Part shown: positions 1 through 12,403 of the stretch, piece after piece
Layout: each line of letters begins with the position of its first letter
Numbering within the stretch: the stretch's first letter is position 1
Origin: Armillaria gallica
Lineage: Eukaryota; Basidiomycota; Agaricomycetes; Agaricales; Physalacriaceae
Direction of reading: 5' to 3'
Assembly: GCA_037576215.1 (NCBI GenBank)
Contig: JBANDB010000012.1
Span: 558,001 to 622,000 of the forward strand
Length of the DNA: 64,000 nt
The notes under the pieces: generated by a model
Database searches by the model: none
Told to the model about the DNA's origin: nothing
Seen by the model: the letters and a program-made list of their open reading frames with translations, nothing else
Made by a program: the position numbers and the translations under genes

Positions 1-43
1 ATAAGGGTGAGTACTTCTCCAGTACACAGGATACAGTTCTACC

Positions 44-628
44 ATGCGACATGAACAAAGTCTGCAGCCTGAGTTCTACAATTTTACCAAGGTCTTGCCT
101 GAATCCCCACCTTCACAGTGTGACCAGCTGAAGGTAAGTGAATGCGATGAATGCAAGGCTGGTAACACTAGGGAGTTGTGGTGGACATACTTCATGCAAA
201 TGGTAGACATGATTATTAACAAATGTAATATCCACAGTTGTCATTCAAATATTTGGGCAGATGGAACTTTGAAGCGAAATACCAATGCGAAGGGTTGCTT
301 AGACAATAAATGGAAGAAATGTAAGTCTCGTTTTCCAAGGAAGATAGTAAAAGAGATGACTGTGGACAGTGAGACAGGCCACATAAACCTGCTAAAGAGA
401 GAAGCATGGATAAATACATTTGCTCCACTCATCTCATACATTTTTTGCTGCAACACCGATGTCACATCATTGCATTCTGGGACAGCTATAAAAGCTGTGC
501 TGGTTTATGTGATGGACTATATCACCAAACCTGGGTTGAAAACACATGCCATATTTGACTGTATTCAAGCAGTGTTTCAACAGGATAAAGATCATCCTCA
601 TGACCCAAGCAGGACACAAAAGGATTGA
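44..628 (+). pseudogene. Helitron Rep-domain remnant
   Basis: This 194-residue open segment carries the end of the Helitron replication-initiator region: a Cys-rich stretch, then the family-typical block around 'TDVTSLHSGTAIKAV' followed by 'YVMDYITK'. That block lies just downstream of the Rep catalytic region in fungal Helitrons. The upstream HUH motif is not in the window. The frame continues past 628 through two TGA codons separated by one codon, consistent with CGA-to-TGA changes (family consensus has Arg-Lys-Leu-Met here), and a further TGA at 791-793. It belongs to the same ancestral protein as the downstream helicase. Confidence 0.8.
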
Positions 629-799
629 GCATGAAAGCTCATGACACAAATGGTTAACATTCTTGGTGCCAAGACTGAAATAGGTTCACTGATGATATGC
701 TCGTATCTGCTCAGATTCCCTGACTGTTACACCAACAAGAAATTTGTCACCTTTTACTGGAAGTCATTTGTTGCTGAGGCAGCAAGTAGCTGAAATATA

Positions 800-2605
800 T
801 TGGGTGAACTGGGAGAGAAAGTTCAGATCACTCTGAGAAAGCGAAAAGGCACCATAGTAGGTGTGTCTCCTGTAGAGGATTATATACACAGGCCCCTTGA
901 ATTGGAACATATGTCTTTATATGATTGGATATGCAAATGCGAGCGAGTTGCAAATTCATCTAGTAAGAAGGCACCGACTCTGCCAGATGAACCAATTGTA
1001 TTAGAAGAAGACAAGACCTCTGGGGAGGAAGATGCCATTAATGATGGCCCTAGCCTATCGAAGCATGATGATCATTTTAGTGACAACAATTCAGAGATAA
1101 TGTTGCCTGATGAAGATGTTGGATCTATCCAGGACTTCATCGCTGATGACAGTGATAGAGCATCAGATGGAGATATGTCAGTGGTGGTTAGGGATATGAT
1201 AGAAAGAGCGGCAGCACGTGTACCCTATGTGTTGCACGAAACAGATGATGAAGATTCTACTAATGGAGTTAGAGGAGAACTGGTAGGAATCCAAGGCAAG
1301 AGGAGAGGTAGAAAGGTGAAAATTAAACACATGCAGTTCACAAATGCTCATCCTATGCACCAATCACATCACATAAGAGTACTTCTGGATACAAAGAGGT
1401 GTGTTCCGAATTTCATGGGTGGAATGATACCTCAAAAGGATAAAGGTGACAGGGAATACTATTGCCTCTCCGTGTTGGTATTCTTCCATCCTTGGAGGTC
1501 AGGGACAGATCTCAAGGCGAGCGCTGATATAACATGGGATACAGAATTTAGTCATTATGAATTTTCTGCAGCCCACACAAAGATAATGTCTAACTTTAAC
1601 TTGAGGTATGAATGTTTGTATGCCTGCAATGACTACAGAGCAGAGTTAATTCAAGACGCTGGTGAGGGTTTGCCCCCTTGGGTAGTCGGGGATGAGATTG
1701 ACATACTCATGCAAGAAGGGGCCCAGCAAATGGTTAACGATGATTTTAATGAATTCAGAATTGATCCTGATGCCAGTCATCCTATTGTCAATCTTGGCCA
1801 AAAACAGAAAGCAAGAGAAGCTCAGGCTGCTGCTATTCGTTGGCTGATGGGACCTGTGGGCTGCATGTGGATGATGGCCGTGCCGGCTATGGCCAACCTC
1901 AGCAGTATACATACTGATGTCAATATAGCCGAGCGTCCATGGAGTACTTGGAAAGAGGAAGTTGCTCATATGAGGCAGTCTGTGTTGAATGCCAGACAAA
2001 ATGGTGGAACTAATTTACCATCTGAACACCCTAAGAAAATGTATCCCAGTTATATAGACCAGGTTGAGATTGTGTGCAAGAGTCACCTTGTGCATTCCCT
2101 TCATGACGAGAGTGAAGAGGTCATAATATCTGACATTTGTGGAGAGTATAACCTCAATGCTGAGCAGGAGCAGGCATTTTATATTGTAGTGCAGCAGTCC
2201 ACTAATCCCATGGCAGAGCAGCTCAGGATGTACATCAGTGGGATGGGAGGTATGGGCAAGACAAGAGTCCTCAATGCGTTGACTGCATACTTCCAACGTC
2301 AAGGAGAGAGCAGATGGTTAATAACAGTCGCACCAACTGGTACCACTGCAGCCCTTGTCAAAGGCTCTACATATCATTTCATGTTCAGTATTAATGAGTC
2401 ACACAGGAACACTATGTCAAAGAAATCAATGGCTGAGGTGAAGGAACATTTAGCTGGAGTGGAGTATGTGTTTCTAGATGAAGTATCCATGTTGTCCTGT
2501 GTGGATTTGTATAAGATTAGTAGTGGTCTATCTGTAATATTGAATAAATCACCGGATGAACCTTTTGGTGGGATGAATGTCATCTTTGCAGGCGATTTTG
2601 CATAA
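800..2605 (+). pseudogene. Helitron PIF1-like DNA helicase, N-terminal and Walker part
   Basis: Same ancestral frame as the Rep remnant. The first half is an acidic, Asp/Glu-rich linker followed by the conserved Helitron region around 'LVFFHPWRSGTDL'. The second half starts the superfamily-1 helicase core: Walker A 'GMGGMGKTRVL' and Walker B/motif II 'FLDEVSML', then motif III 'NVIFAGDFA'. The protein breaks exactly there: the TAA at 2603-2605 sits where PIF1 helicases have Gln (GDFxQ), so CAA became TAA. The start at 800 is only the first codon after a stop (TTG), not a real initiation site. Confidence 0.85.
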
Positions 2606-4085
2606 CTTCCACCTGCTATAGGAGGAGAATCAGCCTCTCTTTATGGGCCATGCAACGGAATGCATGCCTTGAGTCCCAGGTCACAAGAGATGGCAATGGG
2701 GAAGGCCATATGGCATCAGATCACTACAGTTGTTATATTAAGACAGAACATGCCACAATGCACCCAGACACCAGAAGACGAGAAGCTCAGAACAGTGTTG
2801 GCAAATATGAGGTACAAGGCTGCTACAAAGTCTGATATCACATTTTTGCAGAGTAAGGTCACAGGAAAGCCTACAGCCTCAAAGATAACAGATCCAGCCT
2901 TTCAGAATGTATCTATCATCACAGGACTCAATGTACACAAGGATGAGTACAACTGAATCAGTGCGATTTGGTTCACAGAAGAGACTGGTCAAGATCTTAT
3001 AGTGTTCTATAGTGATGATAGGCTTGGGACTTCTGAAAGTGACAGTCAACTGGCCTGCAGCAGAGGCACCAGAAGTAATGTGCAAGTCATCACACCTCAC
3101 TTGCATGAGTTACTCTGGGCTGCATCACCATCTGGAAATGACAAACAGATACCTTCTACATTGGCTATTTGCAAGGGCATGCCAATAATGATTAGAACTA
3201 ACTCAGCAACGGAGTTATGCATTACAAAAGGACAGAAGGGTAGAGTGTATTCATGGACTGAAGGTATAGGTCCTCATGGGAAGAGAGTACTGGAAGTCCT
3301 CTTTGTTTCTCTTGTCTGCCTGCCTTCAGATGTTCAAATTCCTGGTCTGCCTCTTAACATTATCCCAATTGTGCATACCTCTAACACTATTGTATGTAGC
3401 CTTCCAGACAACACCTCCATCAAAATATCATGCACCCAAGTAGAGGTAATCACAAACTTCTCCATGACTGACTTTGCATCACAAAGAAAGACGCGTCCTT
3501 TCAATCCTGTGGACCTCAACAATTGCAGGACCCATCAGTCATATTACACCACTTTGTCTCACACAGCTACTGCCAAAGGTACCCTGCTTTTACCTGCACT
3601 ATCGAGTATCCATGCATCTCCAATTGACCTACACAAAATACAGGGTGGTTGCAGTGGTCGTTTGTGCCAAGAGTTTAGGGAGCTAGAGATGCTAGATGAT
3701 ATTACCCTCCAGTTGTACGAAGGTACATTACCTGTTACAGTGATTGGATATACCAGATATTCACTGATACGCAGTTTCCAGGAGCATGTAGGCACTGAAT
3801 ACACACTGCACAACATGGATGCAAGGCTTATGTGGTCAACTGTCGAGCCCTTTAAGATGGTGGACACGACTGACCTGGATTGGACAAAAACCCTTATCAC
3901 GCATAATCTGAGTAAGTATCTCAGAAATTTGACTCAAGCGAAACCTACTGATTCGCAGACTCACACACCTAATTTTCCCAGCTCTAAAACAGAGTCGACC
4001 AGGTTGTGGATTGTAACGCCTATGAAGGCATCCGAAAAGCGCAAAGGTCATGCCTCTGATACCTTTGACAGCAAGCAAATTGCTT
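2606..4085 (+). pseudogene. Helitron PIF1-like helicase, C-terminal part
   Basis: The frame continues from the stop at 2603-2605 through 2956, where TGA interrupts it at an expected Arg, and then from 3002. The text reads like the PIF1 C-terminal half: 'LRQNMPQ' after motif III, a short insertion, then the segments around 'KGMPIMIRTN' and 'HKIQGGCSGR', the latter in the place of helicase motifs V/VI ('H..QG'). A low-complexity linker follows from about 3900 and joins the helicase to the protease-like module. Confidence 0.75.
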
Positions 4086-4099
4086 CTGACAAGTGTCTT

Positions 4100-4930
4100 G
4101 CCCCATCGTCAGTGCCTATGGTTCCCACTGGCTGCAAGTGGTCTAACAACAGTTGCATGTATGATGCAGTTCTATTTGTGTTGTACAATCTGTGGAGATC
4201 AGACGACATGTGGCACACAGCTGCATTTGCTTTGCTTGGGAATCAATGGCTGGATATGGCTACATCGTCATTCAAAAGGCACTCAAATGGCGAGTATACT
4301 CTGGAAGAAGTCCAGGACTATATACGGAGAGCACTACATCGAGAGTATCCATCTGTGTTTGTATTTGGCAGAAACATGAACGTCGAAGCCCTCATGATGA
4401 GATTGCTAGAGGCCAGTGATACATTCTCATCTGACAAATATCATTGTCAATGTGGTCAGGTTACTCTGATCTCAACGCAGCAATCTTGCATCGTTATACC
4501 TCATTCTACTGCACCTCTAAGATAGAACACGTTGCAGCAATTCTTCAATAACACACTCTCTGTACCAGTTTCTACTCAAGAATTGATATGTGTTTTGTGT
4601 GATGAACCTACTCGCAAATGTACAATGTACAGCACTGCACCTCCAGTCATCGCAATAGCAATCTCATTTCTTGAGACCGCACCCGACAGGTCCTTTGAAC
4701 TGGTCACTAATGAGAGGGCGGTACGTTATCGGCTAGTGGGCATAGTATACTTCAGTAATACTCATTTTACAGCCAGATATGTCGACCCCAACAATGTAGT
4801 GTGGTTCAACGATGGTATCATACAAGGAAGACGAGCAGTACAGGAAGGTCCTCTCAACAGTATCAATATGATGCGAGATCCAAACGGCAAGATACCAGAT
4901 ACATTCATATATGGTCGCTGTGTTGTCTAA
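4100..4930 (+). pseudogene. USP-like cysteine protease module of the Helitron
   Basis: A Cys box 'GCKWSNNSCMYDAVLF' (about 4130-4175) and, after a break near 4520, a His box 'THFTARYVD' followed by 'VWFNDG' (about 4760-4815). Together these match the arrangement of ubiquitin-specific-protease-like domains known as C-terminal appendages of some basidiomycete Helitron helicases. The frame is broken by a stop (TAG, 4523-4525), and the surrounding text reads better in another frame, so there is also a small indel. The domain assignment rests on the two boxes only. Confidence 0.6.
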
Positions 4931-4965
4931 GAGAAAGAAAGAGAACATATTGCCTGGTAAAAAAA

Positions 4966-5013
4966 AATAGGACTCAGAAATGCCACTCGAATGAGCTGGC
5001 CCTCACCCACTAG
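4966..5013 (+). repeat. Helitron 3' terminus (hairpin + CTAG)
   Basis: A 7-bp stem with a one-base bulge (GCCACTC at 4982-4988, GAGCTGGC at 4993-5000, 4-base loop) is followed 9 bases later by CTAG at 5010-5013 and then T. This is the classical Helitron 3' layout and lies directly downstream of the Helitron frame. Confidence 0.8.
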
Positions 5014-8000
5014 TTTGGTCATTATGCTGTCCTTAGCGACCTGTGGGAAAATTCTATTGGTGGAATCAATTGATGGCAGTGTTTGCCGTCCTGCCACATC
5101 ATCTTGTCTTCACTGACCTGCAAGTGTTTGCCTGTTTGCCTGTCTCTTCTGTTATTCCCTGACTATCTTTATATTTTATCAGCTTTGTTTTCACTCCGAA
5201 TATTTGTTCCAATGTATTGTTGTTAGCCTTGCACCAAAGGCCTCGACATTGGATGCAATCATCTGTTGGATTGAGATAGAGATGTCGAAGGTGGCAGCGG
5301 AATTCAGCAAACTAGGTGTGTAAATATAATGTTCAGGTAGTGAATTGTAGCCATCAATCAAACTCCAGCTTTTGAGCAGGTCCTCCCTTCCCTCCCTCTA
5401 TCCATCTCTTCTCCCTCCTACTACATTCTTTAGCGATGACCTTGGCTCAGATACCTGACTTCACTGCCACCTAGAGTTTCATTGTTCACCTTTGAAGTAC
5501 ACGCCAAACCAACCAACCCATCCTCAAAATTTGATTTCGTTCAGCATTTGAGTTATGTGTCATTAGGTCCTGTGCTCAAATGTTTGTTAAATTTGTGACA
5601 GACATGTCAGTCATCTTTTCTCTTTCAGCACCACCTTGATATTGATGACAATGGTTGGCAGGACCTTTCACTTTCTCTTATGCATTGATTGTACTCACTT
5701 TTTATTATTAGATGGCCTAACTGCTCTGTTTGAAGGAGGGACCACAGGTTGTGTCGTTCAAAGGTACATGTCCATTGTCCATTTTCTGGGGTTACCATCA
5801 GTGGGATGACTCCGGTTCATTTTTGACAATGATGACAATCATGCCACATGACATCCTTGGCTTTCATCTAGTCCTCCCACCACTTCCTTGTCCTGCACCT
5901 AGTCTCAATGGAGTAGACTGAGTAGTATGGTGTCCCACAATACCTGGACAGCATATTCCCACATGATGACTACTCTTGTCCTTCCATGTTGCTGTGCTGT
6001 TCCTTCCATGACATTCTGAAGTGTTGCATTTTGTTGCTGCTTGTTCGACGTGGTTGTTCCTAACAGCAACACTTCAGCACCTTCCAATACACCGTTCATG
6101 CAAGTGGAGGCATCAGTTGTTGCTGTGGGTGGAGAGCCATCTTCCTGATCCCTCGGAAGTCTGTGTGTAAGGTCAAGGATTGAATGGATATTGTCTTCTC
6201 TGACCTATACCTGATTGGTGCACCCTAATCTTTATGTACTATAGACTTCTGAATGGAACTGAGTGCTTGTTATTCACATCTATGTCTTCTCTTGGCCGTT
6301 TATATGGTTCTCAGACATGTCATGACAAGGCATTTGAGCATATGAGAGTATTGCAACTCCAGCATGATCTATAATTATACATTGTGTACTGCTGACCACC
6401 TCATTAACATGAGCCTGGCTAATATCCTCAACTCATTCATGTTCTGCATGCCCAAACATTCAAATACTCCATGCATCAAGACGATGTTCATTTGCATGCT
6501 CAACCGTATTTTGGACTTCTAGACACCGTGCTGAGAAATATCAGACCATAGAAATCAGAGCTCTCTTTCACACATGGATCACTGCTGGAAACAAGTGATC
6601 TACACAAAGAAATTAATGGGCGACTTCGAGGTTGCCAAACAGACCCTAGTATAACGCGTCTGGTTTGCAAAGTCTGGAGCTGCAGAACAGGTGCATCTAG
6701 TAACTCTTCTAATATTGATACAGATGAATGGAATAGGGTCCCACTGCTGTCCATGTCAGCAAACACGATGGGTTGTATGCCAGAAGGAATCAGGCTGTTA
6801 TTAATCATAAGAAGTCTGGATGCATCCTGCAATCCCTGTTCAGATCCATGACTGTGTACTGGTGAGCAGGTGGATGTCATTCCCAAGAGTTCATTGTTGC
6901 TGTCCAAGTCGATGATGAGTATCAGGCCTTCGAGAACGCTACAAGGACACTACAGAAATTGGGCAGTAGGTTAAAGTCACCTTTGCAGGGTCTGAAATTG
7001 GGGGAACACATGGACCGATGTGGCGGCGCCATACATGGATGGTGGCATGATCCTGCATCATTGTGCAAAATTAACCGGAGTCATCCTGCTGACCATACTG
7101 GAGTGCGCAATATTCTTGCCATTCTTCTCTTTGCTGAACCTTTGCATTGTTTTCCTCAAGGCTGACAGATTCAACAATGTGCACCTAACATTGAAGGTCA
7201 TGTCTAACATTGAAGGAGATTTACTTGTCATGGACAGTTGGTTTTTCCTTTCTCTTTCGCTAGCTCCCTTTGCTTACTGGCTCCTAGGCTTCAATACTCT
7301 GCCACTTCAGGACAAGCAATTGAATTTTGATTACAAGGGCAGACAGTTATAACCAAAGAAGGGCTAGGCAAAGAGCACAGCATTGGGAGGTGGCAGAATT
7401 GGTTTTGAGATTTGTTTGAAGGTGTGTTCAACTGATTTACCTCCGTGTTCCATTCATTATCTCAACAGCAGGATATTTCAGCCTCAACAAGTGATATGTA
7501 CAACATGGCAATCCTCAAGCATGGACACAGACTGCTGCTCAAGCAGGTGCAAAACATCAGCAAAATCTTGTCTGAGCCATTTAACTGTGTTGACTTCATT
7601 TTCACCTCGCATTTTCAGTGCTGCATGATGTTGGTTGGGTTAGTGAGTGGTTGCTAGGAATCTAGCTATAAGGAAGATGCTGACTGAGCTTTCTTCATGT
7701 AGGATCGGAGGAGAGGTATTAGTGCTGCTGGGTGGATTAAGTGTTTGATTACATGTAAGAAGGAGAGACAGGAACACAGCATTCAACTGATTGGTCTGAC
7801 GGCCAAGCAAACCACAATGGCAAGGCATACATGGAGTGAGTCTCTGTGTCTATGCGCTAATGCCAACTCATGCTTTGTAGTTCTGCCCTCGGCTAAAGTC
7901 GCTGACCTCCTGCCACTTCTGAATTTCGAAAATTTGAACTTTGAGTTCCTACACCAGACTTGTCCTCAATGCATGCTGCAGCGTGCACCTCACCCTCGGC

Positions 8001-9206
8001 ATATGAACCCCACCCTCAGCCCCTCCCAACTGCCCTTGACCTGTTGCACTGCCTCTCATTGCTTCTTCAGCTCACAAGCACACTCCCGACTATCACCCTT
8101 TGTCAACTATCCATCTGGACATGCTCCAAAGGGAATCTCACTGTCACACCAATGTCTAAGATGTGTCAATCTTTACCCAGCGGGATGGTTCTCAATTGCC
8201 ACCGACGTGACACATCCATTTGCAGTTGTTGTCAACACATGTCTTACCTTGACCCTGATGACCATCGTGATAGCCAGGCACCAGCCTTATAATTGTATTC
8301 ACAGTGCATATAACAATAAATATCTCGTCAAAGACCACATTTCAACCCCTTGAAATTTTGAGCTGCTTTTATCTTCGAGGACTGGTGGGAGGTTAGATGT
8401 CTGAACAGAAGGATAACAGCATTTGGGCAGTGCTGGATTGACCTTTTAGATGGAACTGGATTAGCACTCCCACACTATTCCTTGGTACTCGAAGAGTGCA
8501 ATAATGAGTGTGGCCATTCAGTTCTGTAAATCTGAGAGAACCGGTCACCTTAGCGACCAACTATGAGTTTGACAACTTCCAATGTGTCGACTCTGTTTCT
8601 TTTCCCTCATCTTTCTCTTTTTTTGTATGTCACGCTGCCCAGAATTTTTTTTATCTTTGTACTTCCAGTTAAAAGCTAGTCAGGGTCACACAGTGAATAC
8701 TTGCTGTAAAAAGCTCTTGTATTTCCAAGACATGAGAACTTCCATCACCATCCTCATGACGCTGAAGCTTCACAATGAAGTGGCTCCACCTTGTCATTTC
8801 TATCGCATTTGCTACTTTAGTAAGCCTAATGTCTGTTTTCCTTTCCTAAATTTACTGAACCTGCTCTGTTTAGGTCATAGGCACTGACACATCGAGGACC
8901 AGGGCAGTTTTTTTGCCCTAATACTTAGTACTTACCAAAGTCCCAGTCAACTATTAGTTATGGAAATTATGTGTTTCCAGAAGTCTCAGAAACACAGGTG
9001 CCATCTGAGACTGACATAGACATGCTGAGCAATGTTAATGAGGCATGAGGCGCTTGGAAAGCCAAGAATTTCACCATTTTGTCACGGCCGTCGCTGGTCA
9101 ACCAACAAAAGCTTTTGTTGTGACAAGATAAAGTGGTTTTTGCTAATGATTGCCAGACTCGAATGCATTCTTATATAGACACTGTCCGGGACAACAGTGA
9201 CGAGAA
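5014..9206. other. CpG-poor non-coding stretch between two Helitron ends
   Basis: No convincing gene. Short open segments (for example 6500-6907 minus, 7020-7352 plus) show no recognisable domain. The region lies between two related Helitron 3' ends, so it may be the body of a second, non-autonomous Helitron or sequence carried by read-through of the first terminator. I could not place a 5' TC end. Confidence 0.5.
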
Positions 9207-9251
9207 TAGGACTCGGATTTGCCACCGTATGAGTTCGCCCTCACCCGCTAG
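9207..9251 (+). repeat. Second Helitron 3' terminus, related to the one at 5013
   Basis: Aligned by eye with 4966-5013: both begin ATAGGACTC, share TGCCAC, ATGAG and GCCCTCACCC, and end CTAG followed by T. The hairpin is weaker here (ACTC at 9211-9214 with GAGT at 9231-9234, with imperfections). Confidence 0.7.
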
Positions 9252-11838
9252 TTACTTTCAATTACGACTTACAACCAGTGAATCCAAGCTCACGGTTCTG
9301 AGGAAAGTTTGATGCTTGCAAGAGACCAAATTAGTGTCGCATTAGTAATGAGCTACATTACAACTACAGCAATCATTGCAGCAGTATCATGGAGGTGTCG
9401 TGTTACTGTATGAAGAAAGAAGAGGAAGGAAGAAAAATCAAGAACAAAACACCCAGCCTATATAGACAGATTATTGCAAACAGGTGAAACCGCTGTGACA
9501 CAGTCTCGGGGAAATATGGAGAAAGGCATGTTTGGACCAGAAGCACAAGTACGCGATTCCTAACAGGTGCAAATAGCCCCTGCCCACGGTCTATGGTGGG
9601 CAAATGGTCGCGGAAGGCATGACAATTCCCTCTCTTCTCCTCACTACGTTCAGAAAGAATTGGGGATATCAGCATTGTCCTTTTTGGCATACTGTCCGTG
9701 ACCTGGAAACAGGTCACACATGGTAACAGGTCAAACGCTCATATCTCAACAATGCTGACACCTTTTGGCAAGCGGTTTTTTTCAGGTCAGAGGTTGAGAC
9801 ATTCAGCATCTATGCAGAAGAGGTTTAGCTGTGCCATTTTGAATTTCCATCTCAATAAATCTTTTTATCTGAGAAAAATATCAAATTGTCTTGTGCAAGT
9901 GACTGCACAAAAATAGGCAAGGTTCTTCATCCCTCATAGCCATTATAAACTTCCATGATATGACTATATATCCTAGTTTACTCTTGGATGCCTCCGGTGA
10001 GGATGGGACCGCAGTAGCAAGGAGGGCATCCTTGAAATTATGTAAATACTGTTTGACCGGTTTCTATGCTTTTTAGGCCATCACTTCAGAAAAAATTCAT
10101 AGTACAAGATTTCCCCTATCACACAGGCTCAAGACTTCATAGAATAATAGAACACATATTTTTCTTGTCATAGACAGTGACTGACAGAGAGTAATTTTGG
10201 TATTCAAATTTTTGCACTTAAAACAAGCCAGCTCGGCCCATTTCCAGGTCCATCGCTAAATCCAGGAAAAAGTAATATGTCATTACATGGATTGCAATTG
10301 GTCATCAGGGCGACAGCTATGCACAAGGCATTGTATGACATTACAATAAGGGTCATTATCCTCATTCCAGATTATGAACTGTGTACCATCTTACGAGTAA
10401 ATTATGCTGTAGTAGAAGAATTAAGTTGAAGTTGCGAGATATGCATAAGTATCTCTCTTGACTCCTAAGTCCTTGTATAGTTTGAATAAGCATCACACAC
10501 TTGTTAGCATGATTAATAAACGTTATTCGTCCACCGGTGTTATCCTGGACTGCTTATGTCCTAGAAGCTAGAAGGTGCAACAGCGGCACTGGCACATCTT
10601 CCTGAAAATTTCGTTGACCAAAGCATGACTAGCGGCACTCAACTGACACTGCCAGGGACATACTTAACTAAGCTCTTCATGATTCCTGTAGATGACATGG
10701 TCGCCAAACCATGATTATCGTTCCCAGAGAAGGAAAGTAGAGAGGAAGTCGGACTTAGATAAATTCGAGTTTCATGCGGAGCGGCCACAACCAGCTGAAA
10801 CTGTGACAGCACACAATCCGCAATCAATCACTCACGTGTTTGTTTGTTGATAGCGACTCGGGTCTGTTCATTGCTTTCTGTCTCTTCCCATCATCCCTCA
10901 CAGTGCTGTCAACATCGATAATACCGTCAAGACACAAGAGCAACCCAAACTGCCTTTCAGGAGGACTGTATATGAAAGCCATACTTAGGACGAGGATGAA
11001 CAGATCGAGCTGGCACCTGGGTTAATATTTTCTAGGATTCAGTGTCCAACGAGGATCTTTTACAATACTACTAGACTGAGGCTGCTGGCTATGGGTGCTC
11101 TGATACTTGACTGGGCTCGACTGGCTGCTGGTCTTCACTGTCTTATCTTGTATTGTCAGGCTCTATGCAGCCTTTTCTTTTAACATTTTTGGGATGCCGG
11201 GTACGTGCTTTCATTTTCGTAGTCCATGGCTGTTGCTGAGCATACACCATGTAGGTGCCATATTGCATTCAACGATGGGATGTGTTATCTTAGGGGACCA
11301 TGGGGCATCAACGCTTCGAGATTGTCATTGCGTCTGTTCCCAGGGTAGGCGGAGATGATTTGGTGTCATGTACTCAGAACATGTCCTGTACAGTTCAACT
11401 AGATAGATAATATATTGGTTAACATACTCTTTCGATGCCTGAACAGTCTGTAATGTGCAAGGAAATAAGGAGGATGCTGCTGCTTATTGGTGAGGACTTG
11501 TGAGCTATTATCATGTCAAGTAATCCCTGTAATGCGATGTAAGGATGCTGATAGATTATATGGATTATCAAATTTGACCTATCCATATATGCTTAAGTGA
11601 GCGAAGCTGTAATATGATTTCACATCATACCGATCACTGGACCTTGTACCAAGGATATTGAGGTTGTAAAGCCTTATGGGCTTTTCCCGGATTTAGCGAT
11701 GTCACGGACAGTATCTCGGCTTTATCAATATTATTGCTTTTTGAATTATTAATATCTAACTATTTTTATTTCTATTTGTGCCCGTCTTTTCCCGCTTTTA
11801 GTTCTGATTGACTTCCGACTGTCTGACCTTTTCTACTA
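9252..11838. other. Intergenic, no gene recognised
   Basis: AT-rich sequence with only short unrelated open frames on both strands. No splice-consistent gene model, RNA gene or terminal repeat was seen. Confidence 0.5.
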
Positions 11839-12401
11839 CAGTCGACTCCCCCTTAACCCATAGCGTTCGGTGGACCCTCGGAGCTATGGGTTATTGGAGA
11901 GTATGGGATGCAAGAGTGTCACGTGTAACGTAGAATTTTTCGACCTCGTTTTTTCCTTCAGATTCTTGTCCCATACCTAGACGTATCGGACCCTTGTAAG
12001 AGGAAACCTGAGAAAACCCGCATTGATGCTTGTTTTCAACTAAATTTATGGTCTGGCAGGTGCGGCTACAGAGGACGGCAGTATCCAGCAATCTCCGGTG
12101 CTAAATTCTCCCTTATTCTTTGATATATGGGGTATAGATCTCTCGGCACAGACCCTTATTGAGTTTGCCATTGTCACAGTTACTTAAAAGTGACAACCTT
12201 TAGCTAGAAATTTGCCCAGGCCGACACAATCTATGGGTTACAAGAGCGGATTTTCTCATGAAAAGGTATGGGGTATTGGGTATGGGAGAGGTATGGGTTA
12301 CGGTACCCATTTACCTGCGAACAGAATTGGTGGAACCAAAAATCTATGGGGTATTGGGAGTTATGGGTTAGGAGAGGTATGGGTTAAGGGGGAGTCGACT
12401 G
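11839..12401. mobile_element. MITE with perfect 24-bp TIRs and TA target duplication
   Basis: The left end begins CAGTCGACTCCCCCTTAACC and the right end is its perfect inverted copy over 24 bases. TA flanks both ends (11837-11838 and 12402-12403). The 563-bp element has no coding capacity. Inside, especially near the right end (12228-12390), copies of TATGGGT/TATGGGG recur as subterminal repeats. TA target site and CAG..CTG ends point to a pogo/Tc1-mariner-type transposase acting in trans, an inference from terminal structure alone. Confidence 0.9.
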
Positions 12402-12403
12402 TA

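Larger units (their letters stand above)
1..5013 (+). mobile_element. Helitron, 5'-truncated by window edge, decayed
   Basis: One degenerate reading frame (frame 2) runs from 44 to 4930 and carries, in order, Helitron Rep-type sequence, a PIF1-like helicase and a USP-like protease module. It ends 83 bases before a Helitron-type 3' terminus at 5013 (hairpin, then CTAG, then T). In-frame stops are mostly TGA where Arg is expected plus one TAA where Gln is expected, so C-to-T decay is the main damage. The element is CpG-poor. The 5' end (TC) lies outside the window. It is surely non-functional. Confidence 0.85.

Noticed and set aside
6500..6907. Minus-strand open frame of 135 codons
   Set aside because: No domain, no splice context, and located in CpG-poor element-derived DNA where C-to-T changes distort codon patterns.
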